Shown: positions 34,593 to 45,619, numbered from the stretch's first letter. The stretch: DNA of 64,000 bases from CAVRAW01 sp963716135 (GCA_963716135.1 OY970289.1:434001-498000); one strand, 5' to 3'. Notes: generated by a model not told the origin, from the letters alone. Program-made: numbers and translations.

Positions 34593-37500
34593 TCAGGCCG
34601 CTTTCTGGCTTGCGACATTGCCGTTTGGGCCGGCCGGCGACAATGGCTCGGCGAGCATTGCCGGCGGCGCCAGCGCTTGTGGAAGCGCGAGTTGCACTCC
34701 GGCGGCGCGGAAAGCGCGATCGATGGCAACGTTCAATTGATGCCGTGTGGACAGCAGCGCGTCGATGTTGCCGACGAACACGCGCAATTCGAAATCCATC
34801 CATTTCTCGCTGAAACCCATGAACACGGCCTTGGGGGCTGGATTCTTCAGCACCGACGGCGTATCGGCCGCGACGCGCAGCAGCACTTGTTGCACCTGCT
34901 GAGTGTCGCAACCGTAGGCGATGCCCAGCCGAACGACCAGTCGAGTGACCGAGTCGGACAAGGTCCAGTTGATCAATTTGGAGGTGATGAATTCCTTGTT
35001 GGGGACGATCAGCTCCTTGCGGTCGGCATCGAGAATGGTTGTGGCGCGCATGCGAATGCGCGAGACGACGCCGGTCACGTCGCCGACGGTCACGGTGTCG
35101 CCGACGCGAATCGGCCGTTCGAAGAGCACGATCAAACCCGAGACGAAGTTGGCGAAGATTTCCTGCAAGCCGAAGCCCAAGCCGAAGGTGACGGCGGCGG
35201 CCAGCCATTGCACTTTGGGCCAACCGATGCCGACGGCGCTTGAGCCGAAAGCCAACCCCACTACGGCGAGGGAATATCGCGTGACGGTGCTCAAGGCGTA
35301 CCGGACGCCGTTATCCAGCGGCAATCGCTGCAAGAGCACGAATTCGAGCAAGCCGGGGAGATTGGCGACGGCGACCCACGTCATCACTCCGACCAGGCAG
35401 GCCTGGAGCAAGTTGGCCAGCGAGACGCTGGAATTGGCGTCAGTCCAGAGCGTTATCTGATCGAACAATCGCAGCGCCGGCAGGACGTCGATCCACACCA
35501 GGCACAGTCCGACACACAGCCCGATGACGACCGCGCTGTGCAGCAGGCGGCGCGTTTGCGCATCGACAATATTCAAGTCGAGGTCGGGCGGTTGCTCGCC
35601 GGCGGGCGATTGCGCCGCGCGGTTTGCCGCTTGAATTGCCAACCGGCGATACAGCGCCGTCAGCCATCGCGAGACTGATGCCTGCAGCAGCACCACGACG
35701 AACACTAGCCAGACGGTCGATTGGAGCCGACAAGCCAGCCGCAGCGCGGTGTAATAGTAGCCCAGCGCCGCCAATCCGCTGAGAACAATGGGGAGCAAGA
35801 CCAGCGAAATAAATCCCGGATAGGCAAGCCGGTGGGTCCAACTGCCGCGGCGCAACGTCATCAGTTGATGCAACGAGCCTGTCGGAGGCCGCAGCGAAAC
35901 AAACAAGAACGCGGCCAGCAGCAGTTGACTGGCGACGAACAGCGTTCGACCCAATGAATCGTTCCATGCGTCGTTGGTTTGCGTGTCGAGCATGGCGATG
36001 TCCGCCAGCAGCGGCAAACCCAGCGTGATCAGCCAGCGCAGTTGGCGCCGCAAGTCGGCGAGCGCCGCGGCCGGCCAGCCGAAATGAGCTTCCGCCAATC
36101 CGCCACAAGCGCAAATGTTCCTCACCAATAGCAGCGGCAACAGCACGCCGGCCGAGCGTCGCAGCGCCGTGCTAAGCGCCAGACAAAAGCCGTCGACATC
36201 CGGTCCGCGCAATGGCAAACACAACCAGCCCGCCAGCCATAGTAGTGCCGGCCAAGGCGCAGCGCTGATCACCGCGGCCAGGCCCGTCAGCCAGGCGCGG
36301 CTGGGGCCGGTGGTTTCCGCGGCGTCGGCCGCGAGACTTGCCGCCGGCGGAGTTGCGGACAGGACCAGTTTCAATTGCCGCTGCACCCACAGGCACAATG
36401 CGAACAGCAGCGCCGCCAACGCCACGACCACGGGGTTACCGCGCACCTGGTCGGCAATGTTTCGCAGGGCGGCCAACCAATGTGCAGGTTTTGTCAACCA
36501 GCCGGCGGCGCCGGCCGCCTTGCGCACGTCGCCGGCGGCCAAGGGATGCGTGCTGCGAATCCACAGCACCCGTTCGTCGATATAGGTGCGAAACGTCTCG
36601 GACTTCGAAAGCAGCTCCTGCTGCTTGGAATCGAGATCGATCAGGCCCTTGAAGTACGAGTTTTCGTCTTTCAAGTAGTTGTCGAGGAGCTTCTGGCGCG
36701 AATTCAACAGCGTGCGCAGATCGTCGGTTTTCGCCTGGCTTTCATCCGGCAGCGTCGCCGCAATTTGGCGCGCCCGGGCGTCGACGTCGCGCAAATCCGT
36801 CAATTGTTCCTCGAGATCGAATAATTCCAACTGCGCGGGCGATTTCATCCTGCCGCCGGCGGATCGACAAGCGATCGGCGTCGATGGCGACCAGTTCCGC
36901 GCGCTGTTTGCGCAGCATCTGTCCCACGGCATCGGTCAAACCGGCGACGCTCACTTTGTCTTGCACGTCTTTGAAGCTGTCGCTCAGCTTGTCTAGGCGC
37001 TGCTGGATCGCTTGCGTGTCGCCGGCGAGGCGCTGCATGGTGTCGGCCAGTTGCCGGCGGTCTTCGGCCAGCGTGCTGTTTTCGTCGGCCAGTTGTTGCA
37101 CCGCCGGTTCCGCGGTGATTGCCGCCCAGTGGGCTTCGGAAGCCTGGTGATCGGCCTCGGCGCGGCGGCGATTGTTGATCGCCTCTTGCCAGGCGGCGAC
37201 GCGCTGTTGCAAGTCGGCGACTTTGCGCTGCAAGACCGCGTGGTCCAGCTTCAGCAGCTCGGCGGACGTGGCATCGTACGATTGCAATTCCTTTTCCAAG
37301 CACGAAATTTGCCCTTCCAAGGCGCAGCGGCGCAGCTTCGCGGGCCACCTGATGCGCCTCGATCAGCGCGGCGGATTCGTCGGCAGGCGTGGGGATGGCG
37401 TTGGCCTGTTGCGCTTCATCCAGCTTCAGCCGCGCCGCGGCGATGGCTTTGGGAATTTCGACACGCCGCACCGCTCGGCGCTGGGGTTCGTCGCCTTGCT

Positions 37501-38050
37501 TCTGCAACTCTTTTTGCGCGGCATCCAGTTCCGGTTGGACGGGAGAGAGCACCTGTTCCCACTCGGCCAGTGAGGAGCCCTCCGGCAAGGCTGCCGGCGC
37601 CGCGGCGGGCGCCGCGGCGGGCGCCGCGGCTTCGCGCTTGCGCGATTCCAATTGATACGGCGCGGCGATGCGTGCCTTGTCGAACTCGGCGCCGCGCGAT
37701 TTTTGCTCGTCGGCTTGCTTTAAATCAGCGAGGGCTTGCTCGTACAGCTCGACGAGTTTGGCTCGATCCGGGACATCGGCGTCTTTGGCATCTGCCAGTT
37801 GCTTGAATTTGGCGCCAATCGCTTCTGCGGAAATGCTGTCGGCATCGATTGCCGGCGCTGGATTCGGCTTTGCCGACACGGCCTTCGGCGGTGCCGCGCT
37901 GTTTTGAGGCCCGGGCGACGAACTGTGAGCACCAGGACGTGCGGCCGTTGCCGCCCCGGCCAATGCAAGCCAGATCGCGGCGCTCAGCGCAAAGGCGATT
38001 GGCACGATGCGGCGCGGCCGCGCAGCGGCAGATGGGCGGTCGAGATTCAT
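34593..38050 (-). CDS. large mechanosensitive channel, MscS/MscK type (two frame breaks)
   Basis: The corrected protein is about 1,150 residues. A signal peptide (ending …LALAGAATAA) precedes an Ala/Pro/Glu-rich periplasmic region with long coiled coils ('EGQISCLEKELQSYDATSAEL', 'NRRRAEADHQASEAHWAAI', 'LFDLEEQLTDLRDVDAR'). About ten transmembrane helices follow, then the MscS core 'FGLGFGLQEIFANFVSGLIVLFERPIRVGDTV' with β-domain 'VSRIRMRATTILDADRKELIVPNKEFI'. This matches large MscK/YbdG-like osmotic channels. Two breaks occur, near 37322 and 36835; each is repaired by restoring one GC in a GC repeat (PLRALEGQ and EIARAQLEL). A 12-bp GC repeat encodes an (APAA)n tract near 37590. Confidence 0.88.
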
Positions 38051-38313
38051 GATTGGGGTGGGATCGATTGGCGGGAAACTTGTCGCCGCGGCGGGGGAAG
38101 CCGCTGGGCCGACCGGGGCCGCGTAGAGTAGCGGGTTGTCCGGCGGGCGTCGATGCCGATCCGATGACGAGATTTGGACTGCTTTTAGGTCGAGCGAATC
38201 GGCCGAGGAACATTGTGGGGCGATGTCATATTGACTACCCAGCTAGCTTATTTTAACGTGGCGGCTCACAAACCGATTTCAACCGTTCCCTAACACTGGT
38301 AGGACCTTACGAG

Positions 38314-40915
38314 ATGAATCGCAAACCGTTGCCGCTGTGGGTGCTTGGGCTATTGCTGTTCGGATTGCTGTGTGCTTCGACGTGGTTGATGTTGTCGCGT
38401 CACGCCCAGGCCCAGCCTGCGGGCACGCCCGACATGACTTCGTCGCGCGAAGTTCCCGGCGCCGGCGAAAACCCCGCCCCGTTTAAATTGTGGGAACCGC
38501 TGACCAGCGATCGGTATGCGCTTTACGAAAAGGTCCTGCTGTGCACCAATGTGCTGGTGGCGCTGGCCGGGTTGGGTTACGCCCTGCTATTGGTGGGCCA
38601 GGTTCGCAACGCCGACCAAGGGACGCCGCGGATGCAAGAAATCGCGCGGGCTGTGCGCGAAGGGGCCAATGCGTATTTGTACCGCCAGTTTCGCGTGGTG
38701 GGCGTGCTGATTGTGGTCATCACGGTCGCCCTGTTCTATGCGGCGAAAGCCTCCGGCGTGCTGCCGGAGATTGCCTGGGGGCGAGCGATCGCGTTCTTAG
38801 TGGGCTCGACATTTTCCGCCACGGTGGGCTTTGTCGGCATGCGGCTGGCCACGGTCGGCAATCTGCGCGTGGCGGCGGCGGCGCAAACCAGTTTCGGCCA
38901 AGCACTGCAATTGGGTTATCGCACCGGCACCATCACCGGCATGTTGACCGATGGATTGGGGCTGTTGGGCGGCTCGGTTATCTTTTTGATCTACGGCGAA
39001 CACGCTTATGAGGCTCTGTTGGGCTTCGGCTTCGGCGGCACGCTGTTGGCGTTGTTCATGCGTGTCGGCGGCGGAATTTACACCAAGGCGGCCGACGTGG
39101 GGGCCGACTTGGTGGGTAAGCTCGAAGCAGGGATTCCGGAAGACGATCCGCGAAACGCCGCAACGATCGCCGATAACGTCGGCGACAACGTCGGCGACTG
39201 TGCCGGTATGGCGGCCGATATTTTCGAAAGCTACGAAGTGACGATCGTGGCAGCCATGATCTTGGGCATCGCCAGCTTCGGCCACAAGGGCGTGATCTTT
39301 CCGCTTGCTGGTGCGGGCCATCGGCGTGATCGCCAGCATCATCAGCACGTACAGCGTGAAGGCCGGCGACAAGGGGACGGCGGGCGAAGCCATGAAGAGC
39401 GTGAATCGCGGCTTCATCATCGGCTCGCTGATCAGCATCGCGGGGTTCATCGTGCTGGGATACTTCTATCTCAACTTCACGCCGGCTTACTTGCAGGAAT
39501 ATCCGCAAGCCGTATCGGGCTTTCCTGGCGCCACGGCGGACAACGTAACTGCCGGCTTGCCCGTTTGGCAAACATTGGGCGTGGCGGGCCTGGATATGCG
39601 CCCGGCCTGGACTTGCTTGATCGGAATTGTGCTGGCCGTCTGTCTCAATAAATGCACCGAATACTACACCGGCACGGAATACTCGCCGGTGAAAAGTTTG
39701 GCCAAGAGTTGCCAAACGGGGCACGCCACCAACATCATTCAGGGCTTTGCGGTGGGATACGAGAGCACCGTGGCGGCAGTGCTGATCATTGCCGCTGCGA
39801 TTATGGCCAGCGTGCTGGTATACGCCGGCACCACGCCCACATTCATCGCGTTCGGCGTGGCCATGGCCGGCATCGGCATGCTGACGCTTACTGGCAATAC
39901 CATTTCGATGGACGTGTTCGGTCCCGTGGCCGACAACGCCAACGGCATCGGCGAAATGGGCTACGACAAGCAAGCCATGGGTGAATCGGCTTACAAGCAC
40001 GTCGCGGCAGATTCTGGCCGACCTGGATGCCGTGGGCAACACAACCAAGGCCATCACCAAGGGGATCGCCATTGGTTCGGCGGTGATCGCCGCCGTGTCG
40101 TTGTTCTCGAGCTTCATCGTGACGGTCGGATCGGGCGGGAAAGGCGAGAACGTAGCCATTACGCCGGAGGCCTACACCGGCGTGGCGAACATGCTCACCG
40201 TTTCCAACCCCACGCTGTTCATCGGATTGTTGATCGGCGGCGCGGTGCCGTTCTTGTTCAGCTCGATGACCATTCGGGCCGTGGGACGGGCGGCGTTCTT
40301 GATTGTCAAAGAATGCCGCATTCAGTTCCGCGACAAAGAAATCTGGGAAGGTACGCAAGAAACCCAATTACGGCCGCGTAGTGGATATTTGCACCACCGA
40401 GGCACAAAAGGAATTGGTCGGACCCGGCTGCGTTGGCGTTGTTTGTGCCGATCATTGTCGGATTCTCGCTGGGCACGATTGGCCTGGCGGGCTTCCTGGC
40501 GGGGATGATCGTCACCGGTCAATTGTTGGCGGTATTCATGGCCAATGCCGGCGGCGCTTGGGACAACGCCAAGAAGACGATTGAAGACGAGCCCCGCACC
40601 GAGACCACCGGCAAGGGGAGCGAGAAGCACAAGGCCGCCATCACCGGCGATACGGTTGGCGATCCGCTCAAGGATACCGCGGGCCCGGCCATCAATCCGC
40701 TCATCAAGGTGATGAACATGGTTAGCTTGCTGATCATCGGGCTGATTCTGCCATACGACAAAACCGCCATTAAGAAACTTGCCGAATTCGGCGTTACGGT
40801 AACGCAGAAGACCGCCGATACGTTCTTCTGGGTGACCCTCGGCGTTTCCGTGCTCGCCCTGATTTGGGCGGTGTGGCAATCGAAGCGCGATACGCCGGAA
40901 ATGGCGCAAAGCTAA
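38314..40915 (+). CDS. hppA: membrane-bound proton-translocating pyrophosphatase (four frame breaks)
   Basis: A polytopic ion pump driven by PPi hydrolysis. 'GGGIYTKAADVGADLVGKLEAGIPEDDPRNAATIADNVGDNVGDCAGMAADIFESYEVT' (quoted in parts at 39068-39240) is the catalytic core. 'STVAAVLIIAAAIMA' and 'GNTISMDVFGPVADNANGI' follow, then 'ADLDAVGNTTKAITKGIAIGSA'. The Lys in GNTTKA is the residue that marks K+-independent H+-PPases. The N-terminus carries an extra hydrophobic, signal-like segment (…WLMLSRHAQAQPAGTPD). Breaks lie near 39304, 40004, 40355 and 40429, each consistent with one lost GC/CG. Followed by the terminator at 40954. Confidence 0.93.
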
Positions 40916-40953
40916 AGCGACGAAGGCCAGTATTTTTTAGCGCGGTGATTTTC

Positions 40954-40988
40954 AAGCCCAGGGGTTGCAGCCCCTGGGCTTTTCTTTT
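40954..40988 (+). terminator. rho-independent terminator after hppA
   Basis: AAGCCCAGGGG-TTGCAG-CCCCTGGGCTT followed by TTCTTTT. The stem is identical to the one at 7694-7721 and only the loop differs. It sits between convergent genes and ends 13 nt before the next stop. Confidence 0.88.
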
Positions 40989-41000
40989 GCGCGGCTTGGC

Positions 41001-41798
41001 CTAGGCAGCAGGCAGGAGCGCCGGCGAATCGGCCGGCTCGACGGGAGGCCGATCGTTGACGTAGGCATAGCCGTGAAAATCGATCACGCGGCGCACACCG
41101 ATCTTTCGCGCAGCCAGGTGATGGAAGCGGCGATACCGATACGCTTCATAGCCCACAGGGCGCGAATTCCAATGGCGAATGATCACGTCGGAGCAGTAGC
41201 CCACTCGCAGACCGTGGCGTTGGGCACGGACGAAGAATTCTTCATGTTCGTTCAAGATCAGTTCCGGGTCCCAGCCGCCCATGGCCAGGATCGCGTCGGT
41301 GCGGGCCGCGAAGAAGTTGTACGTGATGTCGCACAGCAGATAACCTTTGCAGCGCTCGTGATGGCCGTAGATCAGCTGCAACTCGTCACCATGGAAACGA
41401 AACAGTCCGTGATAGGGGCGCTGGCGCTTGCGAAAGAAGATCCTCCGCTTTTGAACTTTGAAGCAATTGCCGGCGGCGATATCCAGCTTGCTTGCTTCGA
41501 CGAGCGCGACGAGTTTTTTGATTTTGGTGCGGCGCGAAAATTCGAAATCGTCTTCCAAGAGCACGAAATACGGCGTGGTCACGTGCCGGAGCATTGCGTT
41601 GCGGCCAGCGCTCAGGCCGATGTCGGGGGGCAAGCGCAGATATTCCACGTCGTCGCGCGACGAAGGTTTGAATCCATCGTCGCCAACTAGAATCCGCAGT
41701 TCGGGATAGAACCGCCGGATGCTGCGAATCAGACGATCCAAATCGTCCGGGCGTTGGAAGGTTTTGATGATCGCCGTGGTTTGCGCGAGAGGGTTCAT
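41001..41798 (-). CDS. GT-A glycosyltransferase, family 2-like
   Basis: A 265-residue cytoplasmic or peripheral transferase. 'TTAIIKTFQRPDDLDRLIRSIRRFYP' and 'ILVGDDGF' form the nucleotide-sugar site. 'GLSAGRNAMLRHVTTPYFVLLEDDFEFS' contains the metal-binding DxD-like E-D-D. 'GGWDPELILNEHEEFFVRA' matches the acceptor-side ED motif region. It resembles N-acetylgalactosaminyl/galactosyl transferases with a compact fold. No transmembrane segment, and no glycan cluster immediately around it. Start ATG 41798. Confidence 0.85.
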   Translation of the reverse strand: MNPLAQTTAIIKTFQRPDDLDRLIRSIRRFYPELRILVGDDGFKPSSRDDVEYLRLPPDIGLSAGRNAMLRHVTTPYFVLLEDDFEFSRRTKIKKLVALVEASKLDIAAGNCFKVQKRRIFFRKRQRPYHGLFRFHGDELQLIYGHHERCKGYLLCDITYNFFAARTDAILAMGGWDPELILNEHEEFFVRAQRHGLRVGYCSDVIIRHWNSRPVGYEAYRYRRFHHLAARKIGVRRVIDFHGYAYVNDRPPVEPADSPALLPAA

Positions 41799-42025
41799 AG
41801 CGATACTTTCGCGGCCGAGAGTCGGCAGGAAGTGGGGAAGAGATCGGCAGACGGGAGGAACAGGCGGGCGGACCGACGGGAAGCAAAGATTCGTCTACTG
41901 TCAACACTCGGTTAAACGCCAAGGGCTACTTAATCGCTGCCTCGCAAACCAGCGGCGCCGCCTCGCAATAAGAAAACATTTGGGAAGCTTTGCCGTTGTG
42001 GCAGCAATGCTAGCTGGCAATCGAA
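41799..42025. other. intergenic stretch, nothing recognised
   Basis: About 227 bases between two minus-strand genes. Presumably contains the glycosyltransferase promoter. No clear repeat or hairpin. Confidence 0.4.
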
Positions 42026-45000
42026 TCAATCGGCGGCCAGGTGCGTTCCCTTCTCGGCGACTGATTGCTTCATGAATAGCACGAGCAGCGTCAAACCGAG
42101 GGCCAGCACGGCCAGAAACCAGAACACGTCGAAATAGGCCAGCGACGAGGCTTGGCGCTCGCGCAGGTTGGCCAGCGTTTGCAGGGCCATTTGTTTCGCT
42201 AAGACGGGATCGCCGGTCATTCGGACAAAGGGCGCCTTGACCACCTGAAGAAAGGCCCTGGTGTTCGGATCGAATGGATCGAGATGTTCTCCCAGGCGGA
42301 GCAGATGGAATTGCTCGCGCCGCTCTTGGAGGGTTTGGGCCATCGAGGTGCCGACGCTGCCCCCCTCGTTGCGCAGCAGACTGAACAGGCCAACCGCGGC
42401 GCCGCGCAGAGAGATGGGCATGTATTTGTAGGCGGCCACGTTGAGAGGCGCAAAAATCAGCGAGAGCCCCATGATCATGCACGCTCGCGGCCAGACGACT
42501 TGCCAGGGGCTGATCTGGAGGTTCATGATCGACATCCAATAGTTGGCCGCGGCGACAACCAGCAGGCCGGCCGCGACAAGCCAACGCGCATCGGCGCCCC
42601 AGCCCAAAAGCCGCGCTACCACGATCATCACGCAGATCGCAAACACGCCGGCCGGCGACATCACCAGTCCCGAATGGTAGGCGTCGTATCCGAACAGCGA
42701 TTGCAGCAGACCGGGAAGCGAAGTGGTGGCGGCGTATAGCACGCCGAAGGTGCAAAAGATGATGATGCTGGACATCAAGAAATTGCGCTCCGTTAGGGGG
42801 CGGAAATTGACCACGGGATTGCTGAAACGCAATTCGCGGTAGATCAGCCAAGCGCCGGCCACCAGGAAAACGGTCAACAGTGTTTGGATGCGCCAGAACG
42901 GATCGCCCAGCCAATCCCATTGCTGGCCTTTGCTAAGCATCACTTCCCAGCACGACATCGCCAGGCTCAGCAGCGCCAGGCCCAGGTAGTCGAAGTTCAG
43001 CGGTTGGCGGCGCATTTCCGCGCACTTGGCGACGAGATAATCGGGGTCTCGCACCCACCGATGGCAGGCCGCCAGGGCGATTAGACCGATCGGCACGTTG
43101 ATGTAAAAGATCCAGCGCCAGTTGTAGTTGTCGGTAAGATAGCCGCCGAGCGTGGGGCCTACGACGGGCCCGATGAGGGCGGCGACGCCGAACATGGTCA
43201 TCGCGCCGCCTTGTTTTTCAGGCGGAAAGGCATCGAGCAAAATCGCCTGACTGCTGGGCTGCAGTCCGCCGCCGGCCAGACCTTGCATGATGCGAAACAG
43301 AATCAATTGCGGCAGGCTGGCCGCCATTCCGCAGAGCATCGAGCTGGCGGTGAAGACGGCGATCGACATGATGAAATAATTGCGCCGTCCCAATCGCGCC
43401 GAGATCCAGCCGGAGATTGGCAGGATGACCGCGTTGGCGGCCAGGTAACTGGTGAGCACCCACTCGCTATCGACCACCGCCGCCGACAATCCGCCGGCGA
43501 TGTAGCGCAGCGCCACGTTGGCAATCGTGGTATCGAGCACCTCCATGAACGTGGGGATGACGACGACTGCCGCCACCAGCCAGGGATTGATCGCGGGGCG
43601 CGCGACCGACGCCGGAGTAATGGCGGCACTGCTCATAGAAGCGTTATTGTGCCTGGTCGGAGTCTTTCGATGCGGCGCTGCTTCCGGCGCCAGCGCCGCT
43701 TGATCGACCGGCAACTTATCGGGCGGCTGCAGCACGTCGCCGGCATGGGGGCCGGTCGGCTTTTCCCAGTAGTAGACGTGCGGCACGACGGACAGGCCAA
43801 TGAACAGCGGCCGCTTGTCGGGATCGTAATTCACCAGTTCGATGCGCACGGGCAGCCGCTGCACGATTTTGACGAAGTTGCCGGTGGCGTTTTCCGGCGG
43901 CAACAGCGCCAAGGTGGAACCGGTGCCCATGGTGAAGCCCGAGATGCGTCCTTCGAACGGTTCGCGGCGGCCATACATATCGACATCAAGTTCGACGTGC
44001 TGCCCGATGCGCAAATCGGCCAGTTGGGTTTCCTTGAAGTTGGCGTCGATCCAAATTTCGGTAAGCGAGCGGACGGCCATCAATTCCTGACCGGCTTGCA
44101 CGTTGTTGCCGGGATTCACGTTGCGGCGGGTCACGACGCCGTCGATTTCGGCCACGACGTCGCACCACTTCAGATTCAGCTCGGCCTGATTCAATTGGCT
44201 TTGCGCTTGCATGAGCTTGGCTTGGGCCAATTTGATTTGGGGCGCCTCGGCAATGATTTTGGCATAGATGCGATCGAGATTTCCTTCGGGATCGCGCTTG
44301 TAAAACTCTGCGATCACATCTTTAGGCGGGGCACTGTACGATTTGGGAACGATGCCCAAGGGGGCGGCGCTTTGCAGCAGTTGCGCCAGGGCTTCGCGGA
44401 CGGCGGAAAAGTTTTGATCCAAATCGGCGGGCACTTCGCTCAGTTCGTGTCCCTCGCCGGGATCGCGCGGCAGGCCCAAGGCGACGCGAATCTGATACAC
44501 CTGCTCTAGCGCCTGCTTGACGCCTGACTCGGCGACGCGGAAGGCTTCTTTTCGCAAATCGACATCTTGTTGACTAATGGCGCCGGGCGTGCGGGAAACA
44601 TCGATCGCGCGATCGTAATCGGCTTTGGCCCGGGCTTGGCGAGCTTCGGCGGTTTGCAGCGCGGCGACGTTGGCCCGCAGCGCGGCCACCTGATCGTTCA
44701 CTTGTTCGATAGCGTGCTCGAGTTTGAATCGATTGGCGCGGGCCTGGGCGACCAAGGCCCGAACCTCGTCTTTGGCGACTTCCAGATCGGAAGTGGCGGT
44801 GGCCACCACGGCTTTTTGCAGATCGACTTGAATCTGGTATGGCTGCTTGTCGAGTTCGACCAGAACATCGCCCTTGCGAACCCGGTTGTTATCGTCGACA
44901 AAAACTTTGGTCACCTGCCCCGGGACTCGGGCCGCGACGAACGTGACGTGGCCGTTCACATAAGCGTCGTCGGTTGAGATCGTGAACAAGGCGCGGACAA

Positions 45001-45166
45001 AGATTGGCGCCACGAAAAACAAGAACAGCACCGCGGCGACGCCAATGCCTCCGGCGATCAACTGCCGCTTTCGATTGCCGCGCAAGCTCGCCAACAAGGC
45101 GGCCGCCTTAGCGCGCAGAGTAGCGGCTGCGGCAGCGGGTTTAGACGACTGTTCGCCAATGGACAT
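42026..45166 (-). CDS. HlyD/EmrA-type adaptor joined to DHA2 (EmrB-type) efflux transporter
   Basis: As read, a 1,046-residue fusion. Residues 1 to about 510 are a membrane-fusion protein: one TM ('QLIAGGIGVAAVLFLFFVAPIFV'), 'TDDAYVNGHVTFVAARVPGQV', long α-hairpin coiled coil, then 'GVVTRRNVNPGNNVQAGQEL'. The second half is a 14-TM MFS drug:H+ antiporter starting at M-S-S-A-A: 'VIPTFMEVLDTTIANVALRYIAGG', 'SGWISARLGRRNYF' and 'RIMQGLAGGGLQPSSQAIL'. An ATG for the MFS part lies at 43636, and another frame holds a TAA at 43644-43646 just before it. The fusion may therefore be two genes joined by a one-base error. Function is export of hydrophobic compounds across both membranes. Confidence 0.85.
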   Translation of the reverse strand: MSIGEQSSKPAAAAATLRAKAAALLASLRGNRKRQLIAGGIGVAAVLFLFFVAPIFVRALFTISTDDAYVNGHVTFVAARVPGQVTKVFVDDNNRVRKGDVLVELDKQPYQIQVDLQKAVVATATSDLEVAKDEVRALVAQARANRFKLEHAIEQVNDQVAALRANVAALQTAEARQARAKADYDRAIDVSRTPGAISQQDVDLRKEAFRVAESGVKQALEQVYQIRVALGLPRDPGEGHELSEVPADLDQNFSAVREALAQLLQSAAPLGIVPKSYSAPPKDVIAEFYKRDPEGNLDRIYAKIIAEAPQIKLAQAKLMQAQSQLNQAELNLKWCDVVAEIDGVVTRRNVNPGNNVQAGQELMAVRSLTEIWIDANFKETQLADLRIGQHVELDVDMYGRREPFEGRISGFTMGTGSTLALLPPENATGNFVKIVQRLPVRIELVNYDPDKRPLFIGLSVVPHVYYWEKPTGPHAGDVLQPPDKLPVDQAALAPEAAPHRKTPTRHNNASMSSAAITPASVARPAINPWLVAAVVVIPTFMEVLDTTIANVALRYIAGGLSAAVVDSEWVLTSYLAANAVILPISGWISARLGRRNYFIMSIAVFTASSMLCGMAASLPQLILFRIMQGLAGGGLQPSSQAILLDAFPPEKQGGAMTMFGVAALIGPVVGPTLGGYLTDNYNWRWIFYINVPIGLIALAACHRWVRDPDYLVAKCAEMRRQPLNFDYLGLALLSLAMSCWEVMLSKGQQWDWLGDPFWRIQTLLTVFLVAGAWLIYRELRFSNPVVNFRPLTERNFLMSSIIIFCTFGVLYAATTSLPGLLQSLFGYDAYHSGLVMSPAGVFAICVMIVVARLLGWGADARWLVAAGLLVVAAANYWMSIMNLQISPWQVVWPRACMIMGLSLIFAPLNVAAYKYMPISLRGAAVGLFSLLRNEGGSVGTSMAQTLQERREQFHLLRLGEHLDPFDPNTRAFLQVVKAPFVRMTGDPVLAKQMALQTLANLRERQASSLAYFDVFWFLAVLALGLTLLVLFMKQSVAEKGTHLAAD

Positions 45167-45304
45167 ACAGGGGTTCCCGGTGCGATGACCCAACCGTAAA
45201 AGATACGTTCTGCAACAGGCCAAACAATGGCCTAAAGATACCCGCGGTGGGTTAATTCCGACCGCAAAACGGCTTCTTTCGGACAGCGTGCGGCCTGCCT
45301 GGGA

Positions 45305-45454
45305 CTAATGATGTTTGAAGTACTGCACGGCGCGTTCGTGCTTTTCGGCGGCGGAGCGGGTGGAAAACGTGCCGAGATTCCGCCGCCGGCCGGTTTTCGG
45401 ATTCTTCTTGCGCGAGTAGAGCCGGTATTTTCCCGAGCTGAGTTTGCGGATCAT
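45305..45454 (-). CDS. small basic conserved protein, 49 aa
   Basis: MIRKLSSGKYRLYSRKKNPK then TGRRRNLGTFSTRSAAEKHE and RAVQYFKHH. I recognise the pattern 'G.YRLYSRK.nPKTGkRRNLGTF.TR.AAEKHER.VQYFK' as a widespread short orphan in Gram-negative bacteria. It is highly basic and could bind nucleic acid. The GGAG Shine-Dalgarno sits about 8 nt before ATG 45454. It is too short for many gene finders. It is not ribosomal protein L33, despite some resemblance. Confidence 0.8.
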   Translation of the reverse strand: MIRKLSSGKYRLYSRKKNPKTGRRRNLGTFSTRSAAEKHERAVQYFKHH

Positions 45455-45549
45455 GAGTCATGCTCCTTTCCCTATCTCAATCGTGCAACTCGCGGACCGA
45501 ATACCAATATCCCGGGGGCTCGGCGGCCTCGACCCCGGCCACCCCTGTC

Positions 45550-45583
45550 AACAAAAAAACCCCGGCCGTCCGTAGCCGGGGTT
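45550..45583 (-). terminator. rho-independent terminator for the haem-c-site gene
   Basis: On the minus strand AACCCCGGC-TACGGACG-GCCGGGGTT is followed by TTTTTG. The stem is 9 bp. It lies 37 nt beyond the stop of the 45620-46849 gene. Confidence 0.88.
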
Positions 45584-45619
45584 GGTCGCTGCGGTTCGAA
45601 GCTAACTCAGCGAGGTCGC

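Noticed and set aside
39056..40159. Minus-strand open frame (about 367 codons) opposite hppA
   Set aside because: No recognisable motifs, His/Arg/Asp-rich shadow composition, and the plus strand clearly encodes the pyrophosphatase.
38314..40915. Programmed ribosomal frameshifting in hppA
   Set aside because: Four breaks in one gene without slippery heptamers or a common stimulatory structure; all fit loss of a GC/CG dinucleotide.
45305..45454. Ribosomal protein L33
   Set aside because: Length and basic character are similar, but the YRLYSRK…NLGTF…AAEKHER pattern belongs to a different small family and L33 motifs are absent.
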